DNA from: an uncultured bacterium
GTDB lineage: Bacteria; Desulfobacterota; BSN033; UBA1163
Reading direction: 5' to 3'
Assembly: GCA_938045955.1 (NCBI GenBank)
Contig: CALIBK010000052.1
Location: forward strand, 1-48,924
Length of the DNA stretch: 48,924 bases
Part shown: piece by piece, positions 35,510-44,613 of the stretch
How the letters are laid out: the number at the start of each line of letters is the position of its first letter
How positions within the stretch are numbered: position 1 is the stretch's first letter
The notes under the pieces: generated by a model
What the model saw: only the letters and a program-made list of their open reading frames with translations
Told to the model about the DNA's origin: nothing
Databases searched by the model: none
Translations under genes and position numbers: made by a program

Positions 35510-36664
35510 ATGAAGGTAATCAGTTATGGATTGTGTTTGGTCACTCTTTTTAGCCTCTCCTCCCTTTCAGCAGAAGAAGGGATAGAAGGGGGATCCTCTT
35601 TAGAGACTGAGGAACACCTTCAGATTATTGTGAAGGGACTGAAAGGAGAGGAGTTGAAAAACGTCCAGTATGCTCTAAAGCCCCCAACAGGATTGGTGAG
35701 AGAAGGAAAAGTAGATAGACTCTGGTTAGAGCATTTTAAAAATCAGATTCCGGAAAAGGTTCGAAGGGCCCTTGAGCCTTTTGGCTATTATCATGTTCAT
35801 ACAGAGGTTTCCTTAGATCCACTTAAAGAAGGGAGATGGAAGCTTTATGTGGAAGTCAAACCTGGAAAGCCAGTTCGTTTAACCTCCGTTGAATTATCGA
35901 TCAAAGGTCCTGGAGCAGAAGAGAAAGGTTTAAAAGATTTAGTAAAACCATTTCCTTTAAAAGTAGGAGATATTCTTTTACATCAAAAATACGAAGAGGC
36001 AAAAGGAAATCTTAAAGCAGAAGCACAAATTCTTGGCTATTTGGATGCGGAGTTTTCAGTCCATGTTATTCGAGTTTTTCGCAAAGAATATAGTGCCGAG
36101 ATCGAACTTGTTCTCGACACGGGTCCTCGATATTATTTTGGAGAGACCCGTATTCTTGGTGCTTCAGAATATCCAGAACGCTTCCTCCGAAGATATATTG
36201 TTTTTCACCCGGGAGAGATATTTTCTTATTATGGGAGAGGGGGAAGTCCTTTTTTCAGCCAGAGAGATTCTCATGAATCCGTCAATCTCAATATTGATGG
36301 CTATTTCCATTCCAATGTAAAAGATACTCATGAAGGAAGAATCTTCGCAAAGTTTAAAGAGAGTTATTTTAAAGGACATTCCCTCCAGGGGAATTTAGAG
36401 CTCTCATTAAAAGACTCCATTTTTCATATCCAACAGGCCAAATTTAAGGGAAAAGGGTTTAGCCTTGTTGCGGGTGGATCTCTCCAGAAAGGGATTCAAT
36501 TTCGTGCCGATATTGGCGATCTTTACACATTGATTCCGGGAGGGAAAGGAGTCTTCTTTGCAAAAGGATGGGGTCGATGGTCAAATGGTCATTTTGAGAC
36601 AAAGGGAGAGATAAAAATCCTTCCAGGGGAAATCAGGTGGAGGCATAAAGGGGGGAACGATTAA
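35510..36664 (+). pseudogene. tamA/tamB fusion: TamA POTRA region joined to mid-TamB
   Basis: An open frame of 384 codons from ATG 35510, which has GGAG five bases upstream and begins a signal peptide (about 1-20); ATG 35492 is also in frame. Residues to about 240 resemble the POTRA domains of TamA (RRALEPFGYYHV, VEVKPGKPVRL, DTGPRYYFGETRI). After GEIFSY, near 36230, the beta-barrel expected of TamA is missing and TamB/AsmA-like repeats begin (VNLNIDGYFHSN, LSLKDSIFHIQQAKF). The frame ends prematurely at TAA 36662 following a G6 run. Neither outer-membrane insertion nor full TamB function is expected. Confidence 0.75.
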
Positions 36665-38087
36665 GGCAATCTTTAGATCAGCAAATTTGAATTGGAATTG
36701 GAAGGAAGGGACTTTGAAAGGAGAGATCGCCTTTAATCTCTTGGAGTATGCTCATATGAAGGGTCATGTTGAACTGCCTTTGCCTGCCAGTTTTCCCACG
36801 GCTATTCAACCGGACGGTTTATTGAGACTTTCTGTTGAGGGTGAGTTCAGGGAGAAGGGAGTTTAACCTGCATTTCTTCCAGGGGTCATTCAGGAGAGTC
36901 AGGGACAGATCCATTTTTTCCTATCCGGAGAGGGCCCATGGAAAAACCCGGATCTGGAGGGGACTATTAAACTGAGTAACGCCGAAACCTATATTCCTGG
37001 ATTGGGGATACCGCTCAAAGAGTTCAGGATGGAGGCAAAACTTAAAAAAGATGAGGTTCGAATCACTTCTTTTCAAACCCAATCCGGTGATGGGAAGATT
37101 GAGGGGGAAGCAACGATTAAAATAAAAGATTGGAGGGTTTCTCGTTACCAGGGCCGTCTCTATGGGGAACGCTTCAAAACGATTCATCTTCCAGAGCTTC
37201 AGGTATTGAGTAACCCTCGTATTGTATTTCATGGGACACCTCAAAAGATCTTTGTGAAAGGAGAGATTCGTCTTCCAGAGGTTTTAATCACAGGGCCTCC
37301 TACAAGGGAAGGAATTCGACCCAGTCCAGATGTGGTCATTGTTGATGCCCTGGAGGTAGAAGAAAAAAGGTTCCCCTTCTCTCATGATATTCAGATTCGA
37401 GTCCTCCTTGGAGAAAGGGTGTTCGTAAAATCCCACGGGATTGAGGCAAGACTGGTGGGTAGTCTATCTATCCAGTTTCAAGATCCCTCGAGGATGAATG
37501 CAGAGGGCGAAATTCGTGTGGCCGAAGGCCATTATAGTGCCTATGGCCAGAGGCTTGAACTCATCCGGGGACGGCTTCTCTTTACGGGAGGTCCAGTTGA
37601 AAATCCAACCATCGATGCCCTGGCTGTTCGAAAGATAGAAGAGATTCGGGCAGGGGTCGTGATCTCAGGTTCCTTAAAGAAACCGATTGTGAGGCTATAT
37701 TCTCGTCCCCCTATGCCGGATACAGATATCCTCTCCTATATTATTTTAGGACAACCTCTTGGACATGGTGAAGGAGCAGTTCCTTCTCTTATGCAGGCGG
37801 CTGCGGCCCTTCTTTCTGCAGGAGAGTCAGTAGTTCTCCCGGGAAGATTTAAGAAACTATTTGGCCTGGATACTCTGGATATCACGACTCCCCCGGGAGA
37901 AGGTGAGGTCTCCCGGTCTATGGTGACTGTGGGAAAGTTCCTCACTCCAAAACTCTATATCAGTTTGGGTCGCTCCCTTTACACGGATTCCACTCTCCTG
38001 ACATTCCGCTATACCCTTTCAAAACGATTGGAAATCCAGGCCACCACAGGAACCGAAAGCGGAGCCACCCTATTTTATAAAAATTGA
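36656..38087 (+). pseudogene. tamB 3-prime part with frameshift and nonsense codon
   Basis: Dropping one G from the run at 36650-36655 continues the upstream frame as GGTIKAIFRSANLNWNWKEG and onward. It is broken once by TAA at 36864-36866 and then runs open to 38087. The end is a clear TamB C-terminal domain (DUF490): RVAEGHYSAYGQRLELIRG, DTDILSYIILG and a final strand ending in phenylalanine (TLFYKN). A TTG at 37002 could restart a shorter product of 361 residues. TamB normally spans the periplasm and works in envelope lipid or protein transfer with TamA. The locus is damaged at three points. Confidence 0.8.
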
Positions 38088-38245
38088 ATTTAGGTAAAGA
38101 AAATTGTTTAAAAAGAGACTCCCCCAAAAACGGATAGATAGTGAAGAATGAGATTCAATTCTGAAGGAGCCAGAGAAATCTCTTCTTTTTTAAATATATT
38201 GGTGATATGATAGGGTCAAATCTGTTTTCATCATAGGAGGACAAA

Positions 38246-39187
38246 ATGAGACGGATACTGCTCGCGACGGATGGTTCGGAATATGCCCTTAAAGCTTCGT
38301 CTTACCTTGCACACCTTTATCGGGGTTCGTCGGACGTGGATATCACTATTATTCACATCTCTCCCCCTATTCCTCCTATCTATCGGGAGGAAAGACATGA
38401 TCCTCAAATTCGAAAGGTTTATTCAGATTGGAAGAAGAAAAAAGAGGAAGAGGCCAGAAGATATATTCGTGAAGCGATAGAGGTTCTTCAGAATGGGGGA
38501 TTTCAGAAATCTCATATTAAGGCGAAATATTCCCATCAGGTGATAGGAGTCGCTCGTGATATCCTTCGTGAAGCTGATGAAGGGGAATATGATGCCTGCG
38601 TGGTGGGGAAGAAAGGGATGGGGTGGTTTGATGATATGTTCCTCGGAAGTATCACCAGAAAGATTCTCGAAATTTCAGAGGACCGCCCTGTCTGGCTTGT
38701 CAGTGGAAAGAAGTGGGAGACCCGAAGGGTGCTGATCGCAATGGATCATACCTCCCAGATCGTTCAACTCGCCGGATATGTGGGTAAGATGTTTCAAGGA
38801 TTGGAGGGAGTTAAAATAAAATTTTATCATTATTTTGCCCCGTTTCCAGAAAACTTTGCTCAAATCGAAAGGGAAAGAATAAGAGAATTTGAAAAACGGA
38901 TCGTCGAGAAAGAGAGGGATCGAATGTTCCAATTCTTTGAGGATGCTCAAAAACTTCTCGAAAGAATGGGCTTCGGGAAGAAAGAGGTTTCTTTTGAAAT
39001 TTTTAAAGGGGATTCCCTTTCGCCTAAAAAGGTTTCCCAGAGGGTGCTCAAAGAGATGCGGCTGGGGAGGCATGGAACACTGGTCATTGGACGAAGGGGA
39101 GCCACAAGAGCAAGGGAGTTCAGGTTAGGATCAGTGGCTTGGCGTATCACCACAGAAGCCCAAAATTGTGCCGTCTGGGTAGTTTGA
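38246..39187 (+). CDS. Tandem universal stress protein (two Usp domains)
   Basis: A 313-residue protein with two Usp domains (about 1-152 and 158-313). The first begins RRILLATDGSEYALKA, the second RRVLIAMDHTSQIVQ; ends with GSVAWRITTEAQNCAVWVV. Nucleotide-loop residues are seen in the first domain (GKKGMGWFDDMFLGS) and GRRGATRAREFRLGS in the second. It probably acts in stress adaptation. CATAGGAGGACAAA precedes the start. It stands alone after the damaged tam locus. Confidence 0.88.
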   Translation: MRRILLATDGSEYALKASSYLAHLYRGSSDVDITIIHISPPIPPIYREERHDPQIRKVYSDWKKKKEEEARRYIREAIEVLQNGGFQKSHIKAKYSHQVIGVARDILREADEGEYDACVVGKKGMGWFDDMFLGSITRKILEISEDRPVWLVSGKKWETRRVLIAMDHTSQIVQLAGYVGKMFQGLEGVKIKFYHYFAPFPENFAQIERERIREFEKRIVEKERDRMFQFFEDAQKLLERMGFGKKEVSFEIFKGDSLSPKKVSQRVLKEMRLGRHGTLVIGRRGATRAREFRLGSVAWRITTEAQNCAVWVV

Positions 39188-39530
39188 AGATAAGAAAGGG
39201 TTGAAATTATTTTCAGATTTGATAGAATAATTAAAGGATTTATTTTAACCTTTTTTATTCCTTCCGATTTCCATCAGGCGGGACTCAAAACCTTTATGAG
39301 GTGAGTTTCGGAATTCAAAATTTTTTTCTTGCATTTTTATTTTTGATATGTAAAATAGATTCACCTTTTAATACTTGTGAAAAAATCCGCAAATTCAATC
39401 GTCAGAAAGGGGGTGATAATCCCAGAGATTAAAGGAGAACGAATTAATATTTCTCATCGAATTGAAAGGTAGGGAGATTATTAAGAGAAAAAAGAGAGGG
39501 TTTAAAATTTAAATCAAAGGAGGGGATATT
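39188..39530. promoter_or_regulatory. 343-base leader region of the Liv-type transporter operon
   Basis: A/T-rich, no ORF recognised. A good promoter lies at 39329-39356, giving a leader of about 165 bases. No strong hairpin or riboswitch fold was recognised by eye. AAGGAGGGGATATT is the ribosome site before the binding-protein gene. Confidence 0.5.
39329..39356 (+). promoter_or_regulatory. Sigma-70-type promoter of the substrate-binding protein operon
   Basis: TTGCAT (39329-39334), a 16-base spacer and TAAAAT (39351-39356). It is the best -35/-10 pair in the long gap before the operon; start of transcription would be near 39363. Confidence 0.5.
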
Positions 39531-40736
39531 ATGAAAAAGTGGATAATTTATTCGGCCATGGTAAGTCTTCTTTGTTTTGCCCTTGGAGTAAGTGCTGAGG
39601 CTCAGCCCATTAAAATTGGAGCGGTGATCAACCTTACCGGTCCAGCCTCTACCTGGGGTCAGTATCATGCCAAGGGACACAGGGACTACATCAATTATGT
39701 CAATGAGGTGAAAGGAGGGATCGCCGGAAGAAAGATCGATCTTGAAATTGTTGATCATGCCTATAAAGTTCCTGAAGGGGTTAAGTTTGTAAAGAAGTTC
39801 TGTGAAGAAAAAAAGGACATGATCGCCACATGGGATGCAGGCACCGGCATCCAGATTAAACCCATTATTCAAGAATATAAAATCCCGACGATCAATTATT
39901 CTACCTATCAGGGAATTCTCAAACCTCCTATCGATTTCATGTACCTCCCCTTTGGAAGCTATATTTTAGATTCTTACGCTGTTCTTGAATATATCCGGAC
40001 CATTCATAAAGGGAAGGAAGCCCCTAAAGTGGGTCTTCTCACCTATAATAATGTCTATGGAAGATCGATCCACGACCCAAGCAAGGAATATGCAGCAAAA
40101 AATAATATCAACATTGTGACGATTGAAGAGTTTCCTCCGGCTACGGTTGATCTCACCACGGAGATGCTCCGCCTGAAGAGTAAGGGAGCGGAATATGTTT
40201 TTATGCAGATTCTTCCTGCTGCGATTATTACTGCCCTTAAAGCAGCGGATAAGATTGATTATAAAGTTCCTTTCTTTGGAACCTGGACTTCGACCGATCC
40301 CGACTTCTTTAAACTTGGAAAGGGATTGATTCGGGATAGACTCTTTATGCAATTCTGTGGCGTTCTCCCCCAGGATAAGACCCCCGGGATCGAGATCCTT
40401 GAGAAACTTTGGGCCCGATACAAGACCGTGGATAAGTTCGACACCTCTTACTGGGAAGGGGTCGTGGTTGCCATGATTCAGGAAAGAGCGATTCACAGGG
40501 CAAGTGGATTGTATAAGACAATCAATTCTGAGACGATCAATAAGGCCATGGAGACTTTCCAGAACGAGGACTTTGGAGGACTTGTCCCATATGTTACCTA
40601 CACGAAGGATAATCATGAAGGTTCCTTCAAAGGGAGAATTGTCCAGATCCATGAGGATGCGACCTACTCCCCCGTGACCGAATTTTTTACTCCTGGGAAA
40701 GAGAAAGTAAAGGTATTAAAGGCTCCAAAGTTGTAG
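39531..40736 (+). CDS. Liv-type ABC transporter substrate-binding protein
   Basis: A 401-residue periplasmic protein with an N-terminal signal peptide (WIIYSAMVSLLCFALGVSAEA, about 3-23) and the type-I binding-protein fold (PIKIGAVINLTGPASTWGQ). The family captures branched-chain amino acids, but in anaerobic degraders close relatives often bind aromatic or other carboxylic acids. Two CoA ligases in the same operon favour an organic acid as ligand. It heads the seven-gene run that ends at the terminator at 48231. Confidence 0.9.
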   Translation: MKKWIIYSAMVSLLCFALGVSAEAQPIKIGAVINLTGPASTWGQYHAKGHRDYINYVNEVKGGIAGRKIDLEIVDHAYKVPEGVKFVKKFCEEKKDMIATWDAGTGIQIKPIIQEYKIPTINYSTYQGILKPPIDFMYLPFGSYILDSYAVLEYIRTIHKGKEAPKVGLLTYNNVYGRSIHDPSKEYAAKNNINIVTIEEFPPATVDLTTEMLRLKSKGAEYVFMQILPAAIITALKAADKIDYKVPFFGTWTSTDPDFFKLGKGLIRDRLFMQFCGVLPQDKTPGIEILEKLWARYKTVDKFDTSYWEGVVVAMIQERAIHRASGLYKTINSETINKAMETFQNEDFGGLVPYVTYTKDNHEGSFKGRIVQIHEDATYSPVTEFFTPGKEKVKVLKAPKL

Positions 40737-40762
40737 AGAAAAATCTTATACGGGGAGATTAA

Positions 40763-41590
40763 ATGAAGGCATTTCGTGGACAGCCCAGCATTTTTGCCTC
40801 CACTCAGCCCGATGAACGTCGGGCTGAGCTGGAGGTTAAACAGATTTATCTCAATTTTGGTGGGGTGATGGCCCTCCATAATGTTGACCTCACCGTCCAT
40901 ACAGGGGAGTTACTCAGCATCATTGGCCCCAATGGGGCAGGAAAGACAAGTCTGCTCAATTGTATCACGGGTTACTATCATCCCCAGCGAGGACAGATCT
41001 TTTTTAATGGCGAGGAGATTACTGGACTTCATCCCCATGAGATTACCAGGAAGGGAATCGGTCGTACCTACCAGAATATCGAACTCTTCCCCGGAATTAC
41101 CGTTCTTGGCAACATGCTTCTTGCGCGCCATCTTTACTGCAACTACGGGATCGCAAAGGCTTCCGTCTTTTCCTCCTCTGTGAGGAAAGAGGAGGTTCGT
41201 CATCGAAGGATTCTTGAGGAGTTAATCGATTTTTTAGAGATGCAATCGATTCGAAAAAAACTGGTGGGTTCTCTTCCCTATGGATTAAGAAAGAGGGTTG
41301 AGTTGGGCCGGGCCCTTGCCTTAGAACCCAAGCTCCTGGTTTTAGATGAGCCCTTTGCCGGGATGACCCTTGAAGAGAAGGAGGACATGGTTCGTTTTCT
41401 CCTTGAACTGAACGCCGCCTGGGGGCAGACGATCATCCTTGTGGAACATGACATGTCGGTGGTAATGAGTATCTCCCAGAGGATTGTGGTGTTGAATTTT
41501 GGAGAGAAGATCGCCGAAGGTCCACCCGAAGAGATTCAAAACCACCCAGAGGTGATTAAGGCTTACTTAGGGGATACTACAAAGATTTAA
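40763..41590 (+). CDS. livG: Liv-type ABC transporter ATP-binding protein (LivG-like)
   Basis: A 275-residue ATPase. Walker A GPNGAGKTS, a modified signature LPYGLRKRVELGRAL and Walker B LLVLDEPFAGM are present, with switch histidine in VEHDMSVV. It couples ATP hydrolysis to uptake by LivH/LivM. The N-terminus carries an extension of about 20 residues (STQPDERRAELEV) whose DNA forms a 10-bp hairpin. CGGGGAG precedes the ATG. Confidence 0.92.
   Translation: MKAFRGQPSIFASTQPDERRAELEVKQIYLNFGGVMALHNVDLTVHTGELLSIIGPNGAGKTSLLNCITGYYHPQRGQIFFNGEEITGLHPHEITRKGIGRTYQNIELFPGITVLGNMLLARHLYCNYGIAKASVFSSSVRKEEVRHRRILEELIDFLEMQSIRKKLVGSLPYGLRKRVELGRALALEPKLLVLDEPFAGMTLEEKEDMVRFLLELNAAWGQTIILVEHDMSVVMSISQRIVVLNFGEKIAEGPPEEIQNHPEVIKAYLGDTTKI
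40803..40828 (+). repeat. 10-bp hairpin inside the livG start region
   Basis: CTCAGCCCGA (40803-40812) and TCGGGCTGAG (40819-40828) are perfect inverted repeats around a six-base loop, about 40 bases after the start codon. It encodes the non-conserved TQPDERRAEL. It could slow translation or protect the upstream binding-protein mRNA end, or be an inserted repeat that extended the protein. Confidence 0.6.
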
Positions 41591-41634
41591 TATATTTATA
41601 CCTTCCCAAAAATGACCCTATTGGAGCGAGATTG

Positions 41635-43584
41635 ATGATGGAGGTAAAAAAGACAGACCGAATAGACCAACAGACCCTTCTCTCATTAATGAACTATACC
41701 CTCCCCCAGATTCTATTCCAGCAGGCAAAGCGTTTTGGATCCCAAAAGATTGCCATTCGGGAGAAGATGTATGGAATATGGCTCTCCTATAGCTGGGAGG
41801 ATTACCTTCGGTATACAAAGCAGGTCGCACTCGGATTAAAAAGTTTGGGGCTACGGCGGGGGGAAAATATCGGGATTATCACCGATAATCACCCTGAATG
41901 GCTCTTTACCGAGATGGGAGCTCAGGCCATAGGGGCCATTACCGTAAATCTCTTTACCTCCTCAATTGCAAAAGAGTTGGCCGTGATGCTCAATCGTATT
42001 CAAGCTGTTTTTGTCGTGGCCCAGGATCAGGAACAGGTGGATAAGCTTCTTGAGGTCAAAAGGGACCTTCCCCATGTGCGAAAAGTAATCTATATTGATC
42101 AAACGGGGATGAGAACCTATGCGGGAAATCCCTGGCTGATGAGTTTTAAGGAACTCTTAGAACTTGGCGAAAAGGCCGATCAAGAACAACCCCAACTTTT
42201 TGAAGAGGAATTATGGAAAGGGAAACCCGATGAAGTAGCCCTCATGATTATGACCTCCGGAACCACAGGGATACCGAAGCTGGCCATGATTTCTCACCGA
42301 AGTTTCACTGAAATCGCAAGGAAATGGGTTGAGACCGCTCCAATCGGACCTGAGGATAACTGGATCTCCATTACCCCCACTGCCTGGATCGTCGATCAGA
42401 TGTGGGGAATGGGGGTCGCTCCCCTTTCCGGAATGGCCATGAACTTTCCAGAGACACTGGAGACCCAGGCCGAAGATTTCAGGGAGATTGGCCCGGTCGT
42501 CATCATCACCTCTTCAAGGTTCTGGGAGGAACTGGCCTCGAAGATCAGGGTAAAGATGGCAGATGCAGGTTGGGTCAAGAGGAAGCTTTTCCATTTAGGG
42601 GAGAAGATCGGGGGGGCGGTCGTTGATCGAGAGTCCAAAAAGGAGCCGGTGCCTGGACTATTAAGGATTCTCCATAAGATATTTTCAAAAATTGTTTATC
42701 AACCTCTCCTCGATCGGGTGGGCTGTTCCCAGATTCGAGCCGCCATCACCGGAGGACATCCGATCAGCCCTGATGTGATTCGTTTCTTTCGTGCAAAAGG
42801 CTTAAACCTCAAACACGCCTACGGCCTTACAGAGGGAGGGGGAGTCTTTCAGGTTCAACCGGATAAGGAGGTTAAACCCGAAACGGTTGGAAAACCATTG
42901 CCTCGAACCGAGATAAAGATTGCCGAGGACCAGGAAGTTCTTGTGAAGACCCCTTCCTGTTTTGCGGGTTATTATCAGGATCCCGAAGCCACACAGAAGG
43001 CTTTAAGGGATGGGTGGCTTCATACGGGGGATGCTGGGTACATCGATGATGATGGGCATCTGCTCATCATTGGACGAAAAGAAGAGATTATGCGGACCAA
43101 GGGAGGGGATGCCATCTCTGCAGACTTTATTGAGACCCGCCTAAAATTTAGTCCCTATATCAAAGAGGCCGTGGTATGGGGAGAAGGACGGGACTATATC
43201 ACAGGATTTATCAATATCGATTTTGGAAATGTTGGAAGCTGGGCCGAGGATCGGATGATTCCCTACACCACCTATACAGACCTTTCCCAGCGACCGGAGG
43301 TCGAAGAGCTCATTCTGAATGAAGTCCGACACGTCAACACCCAGCTTCCCAAACCGATGAGACTCAAAAAAATCATTCTCCTTTATAAACTCCTTGACGC
43401 AGATGATGAAGAACTCACCCGGACTGGAAAGGTCAGGCGAAAGTTTGTTTATGAACAGTACCTCAATTTGATCGAGGCTATGTACAGTGATCAGAAGGAA
43501 TTGGAGGTCACCGGGAAGGTTCGTTATCGAGACGGTCACGTTGGCACGATTACGACGAAAGTAAAAATACTGACAGTAGAGTAA
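41635..43584 (+). CDS. Long-chain-type acyl-CoA synthetase (AMP-forming)
   Basis: A 649-residue ANL-superfamily enzyme of FadD15/FAA type. The P-loop is MTSGTTGIPK; HTGDAGYIDDDGHL and GRKEEIMRTKGG carry the nucleotide and hinge residues; RTGKVRRKFV near the end holds the catalytic lysine. It activates a carboxylic acid to its CoA ester. Its place between the transporter ATPase and permease genes suggests that it acts on the imported acid. ATG 41635 is chosen for GGAG eight bases upstream. Substrate is unknown. Confidence 0.9.
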   Translation: MMEVKKTDRIDQQTLLSLMNYTLPQILFQQAKRFGSQKIAIREKMYGIWLSYSWEDYLRYTKQVALGLKSLGLRRGENIGIITDNHPEWLFTEMGAQAIGAITVNLFTSSIAKELAVMLNRIQAVFVVAQDQEQVDKLLEVKRDLPHVRKVIYIDQTGMRTYAGNPWLMSFKELLELGEKADQEQPQLFEEELWKGKPDEVALMIMTSGTTGIPKLAMISHRSFTEIARKWVETAPIGPEDNWISITPTAWIVDQMWGMGVAPLSGMAMNFPETLETQAEDFREIGPVVIITSSRFWEELASKIRVKMADAGWVKRKLFHLGEKIGGAVVDRESKKEPVPGLLRILHKIFSKIVYQPLLDRVGCSQIRAAITGGHPISPDVIRFFRAKGLNLKHAYGLTEGGGVFQVQPDKEVKPETVGKPLPRTEIKIAEDQEVLVKTPSCFAGYYQDPEATQKALRDGWLHTGDAGYIDDDGHLLIIGRKEEIMRTKGGDAISADFIETRLKFSPYIKEAVVWGEGRDYITGFINIDFGNVGSWAEDRMIPYTTYTDLSQRPEVEELILNEVRHVNTQLPKPMRLKKIILLYKLLDADDEELTRTGKVRRKFVYEQYLNLIEAMYSDQKELEVTGKVRYRDGHVGTITTKVKILTVE

Positions 43585-43596
43585 CCTATTTAGATC

Positions 43597-43612
43597 CGAG
43601 ATTCGAATCTCG
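43597..43612. repeat. 16-base perfect palindrome in a short intergenic gap
   Basis: CGAGATTCGAATCTCG is a perfect palindrome in the 130 bases between the acyl-CoA synthetase and livH. A related piece GGATTCGAATTTC occurs at about 43667-43680. This could be an operator or a worn intergenic repeat; such TTCGAA-rich repeats are common between genes. No regulator gene is adjacent. Confidence 0.5.
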
Positions 43613-43714
43613 AAATCCGATAAAATTTTTTAGATATCGAGGTCATGGGTCATCGGAGATTCTTTCCGGATTCGAATTTCACGCTTTGAATTTATTATTT
43701 AAGGGGGTTCCTTT

Positions 43715-44593
43715 ATGGAATTCTTTTTCCAACTCATGGTTCAAGGTCTTTCTGTGGGGTTTCTTTATGCCCTTGCGGCCCTTGGCTTTGTGATGATCTT
43801 TAAGTCTTCGAGCGTGCTTAATTTTGCTCATGGGGAGCTCCTGGCTATCGGGGCATTTATCTTTCTCGTCTTCTCGGTGAGATTAAACCTTCCCATTCCG
43901 ATTGCCTTCATTTTTACTCTTGCCGGAACCTTTGCATTAGGGTTTATCATTGAGAGACTCTTTCTTCGTCCCCTGATCGGTGAGGCGTTGATCGAAGTGA
44001 TCATGCTCACCGTAGGTCTAGCGGCCATGTTCAAGGGTCTCCTGCTGGTCATCTTTGGAGGAAACCTTTTTAATTATCCTGATTTCCTTCCAAAGGGGCT
44101 TACCATTCAATGGGGGGCAGTCGTCATTCAACCTGTCTATGTGGCCTCTTTTATTATTGGGATCATCTTCCTTTCGGTCTTTGGGTTCTTTTTCAAATAC
44201 TCCTCTCAAGGAATCTATATGAGGTCGGTTGCAGATAATCAACCTGCAGCGCTATCCCTCGGAGTCCATGTCCGAAGGGTTTTTGCCCTCTCCTGGGCCA
44301 TTGCCTCTCTGGTCTGTGCCCTGAGTGGCATTATTCTTGGAATTATGAACGGAATCAATGTTCATGACATCAGTGTGATGGGATTGAAGGTCTTCCCGGT
44401 CGTGATCCTCGGAGGACTGGAGAGTATTGGGGGGGCCATCATCGGGGGGCTAATCATCGGATTGCTTGAAACCTTCACGGGAGGATATGTTTCCACCTCG
44501 CTTAAAGAGGTGATTCCCTTTGTGGTGCTCGTCTTTATTCTTTTGGTAAAACCTTACGGGCTCTTTGGATTGGTGGAGATCGAGCGGGTATAA
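43715..44593 (+). CDS. livH: Liv-type ABC transporter permease (LivH-like)
   Basis: A 292-residue permease with about eight helices. GLSVGFLYALAALGFVMIF, LNFAHGELLAIGAF and VVILGGLESIGGAIIGGLIIGLLE are typical of LivH. It forms the membrane channel with LivM. TAAGGGGGTTCC precedes the start. It follows an acyl-CoA synthetase gene. Confidence 0.92.
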   Translation: MEFFFQLMVQGLSVGFLYALAALGFVMIFKSSSVLNFAHGELLAIGAFIFLVFSVRLNLPIPIAFIFTLAGTFALGFIIERLFLRPLIGEALIEVIMLTVGLAAMFKGLLLVIFGGNLFNYPDFLPKGLTIQWGAVVIQPVYVASFIIGIIFLSVFGFFFKYSSQGIYMRSVADNQPAALSLGVHVRRVFALSWAIASLVCALSGIILGIMNGINVHDISVMGLKVFPVVILGGLESIGGAIIGGLIIGLLETFTGGYVSTSLKEVIPFVVLVFILLVKPYGLFGLVEIERV

Positions 44594-44613
44594 GAGAGGA
44601 GATAGGAGGAAGA

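Noticed and set aside
36650-36655. G6 run as programmed frameshifting in tamB
   Set aside because: A second, unrelated stop follows at 36864 and the 5-prime end is already fused to tamA, so decay or error is more likely than programmed recoding.
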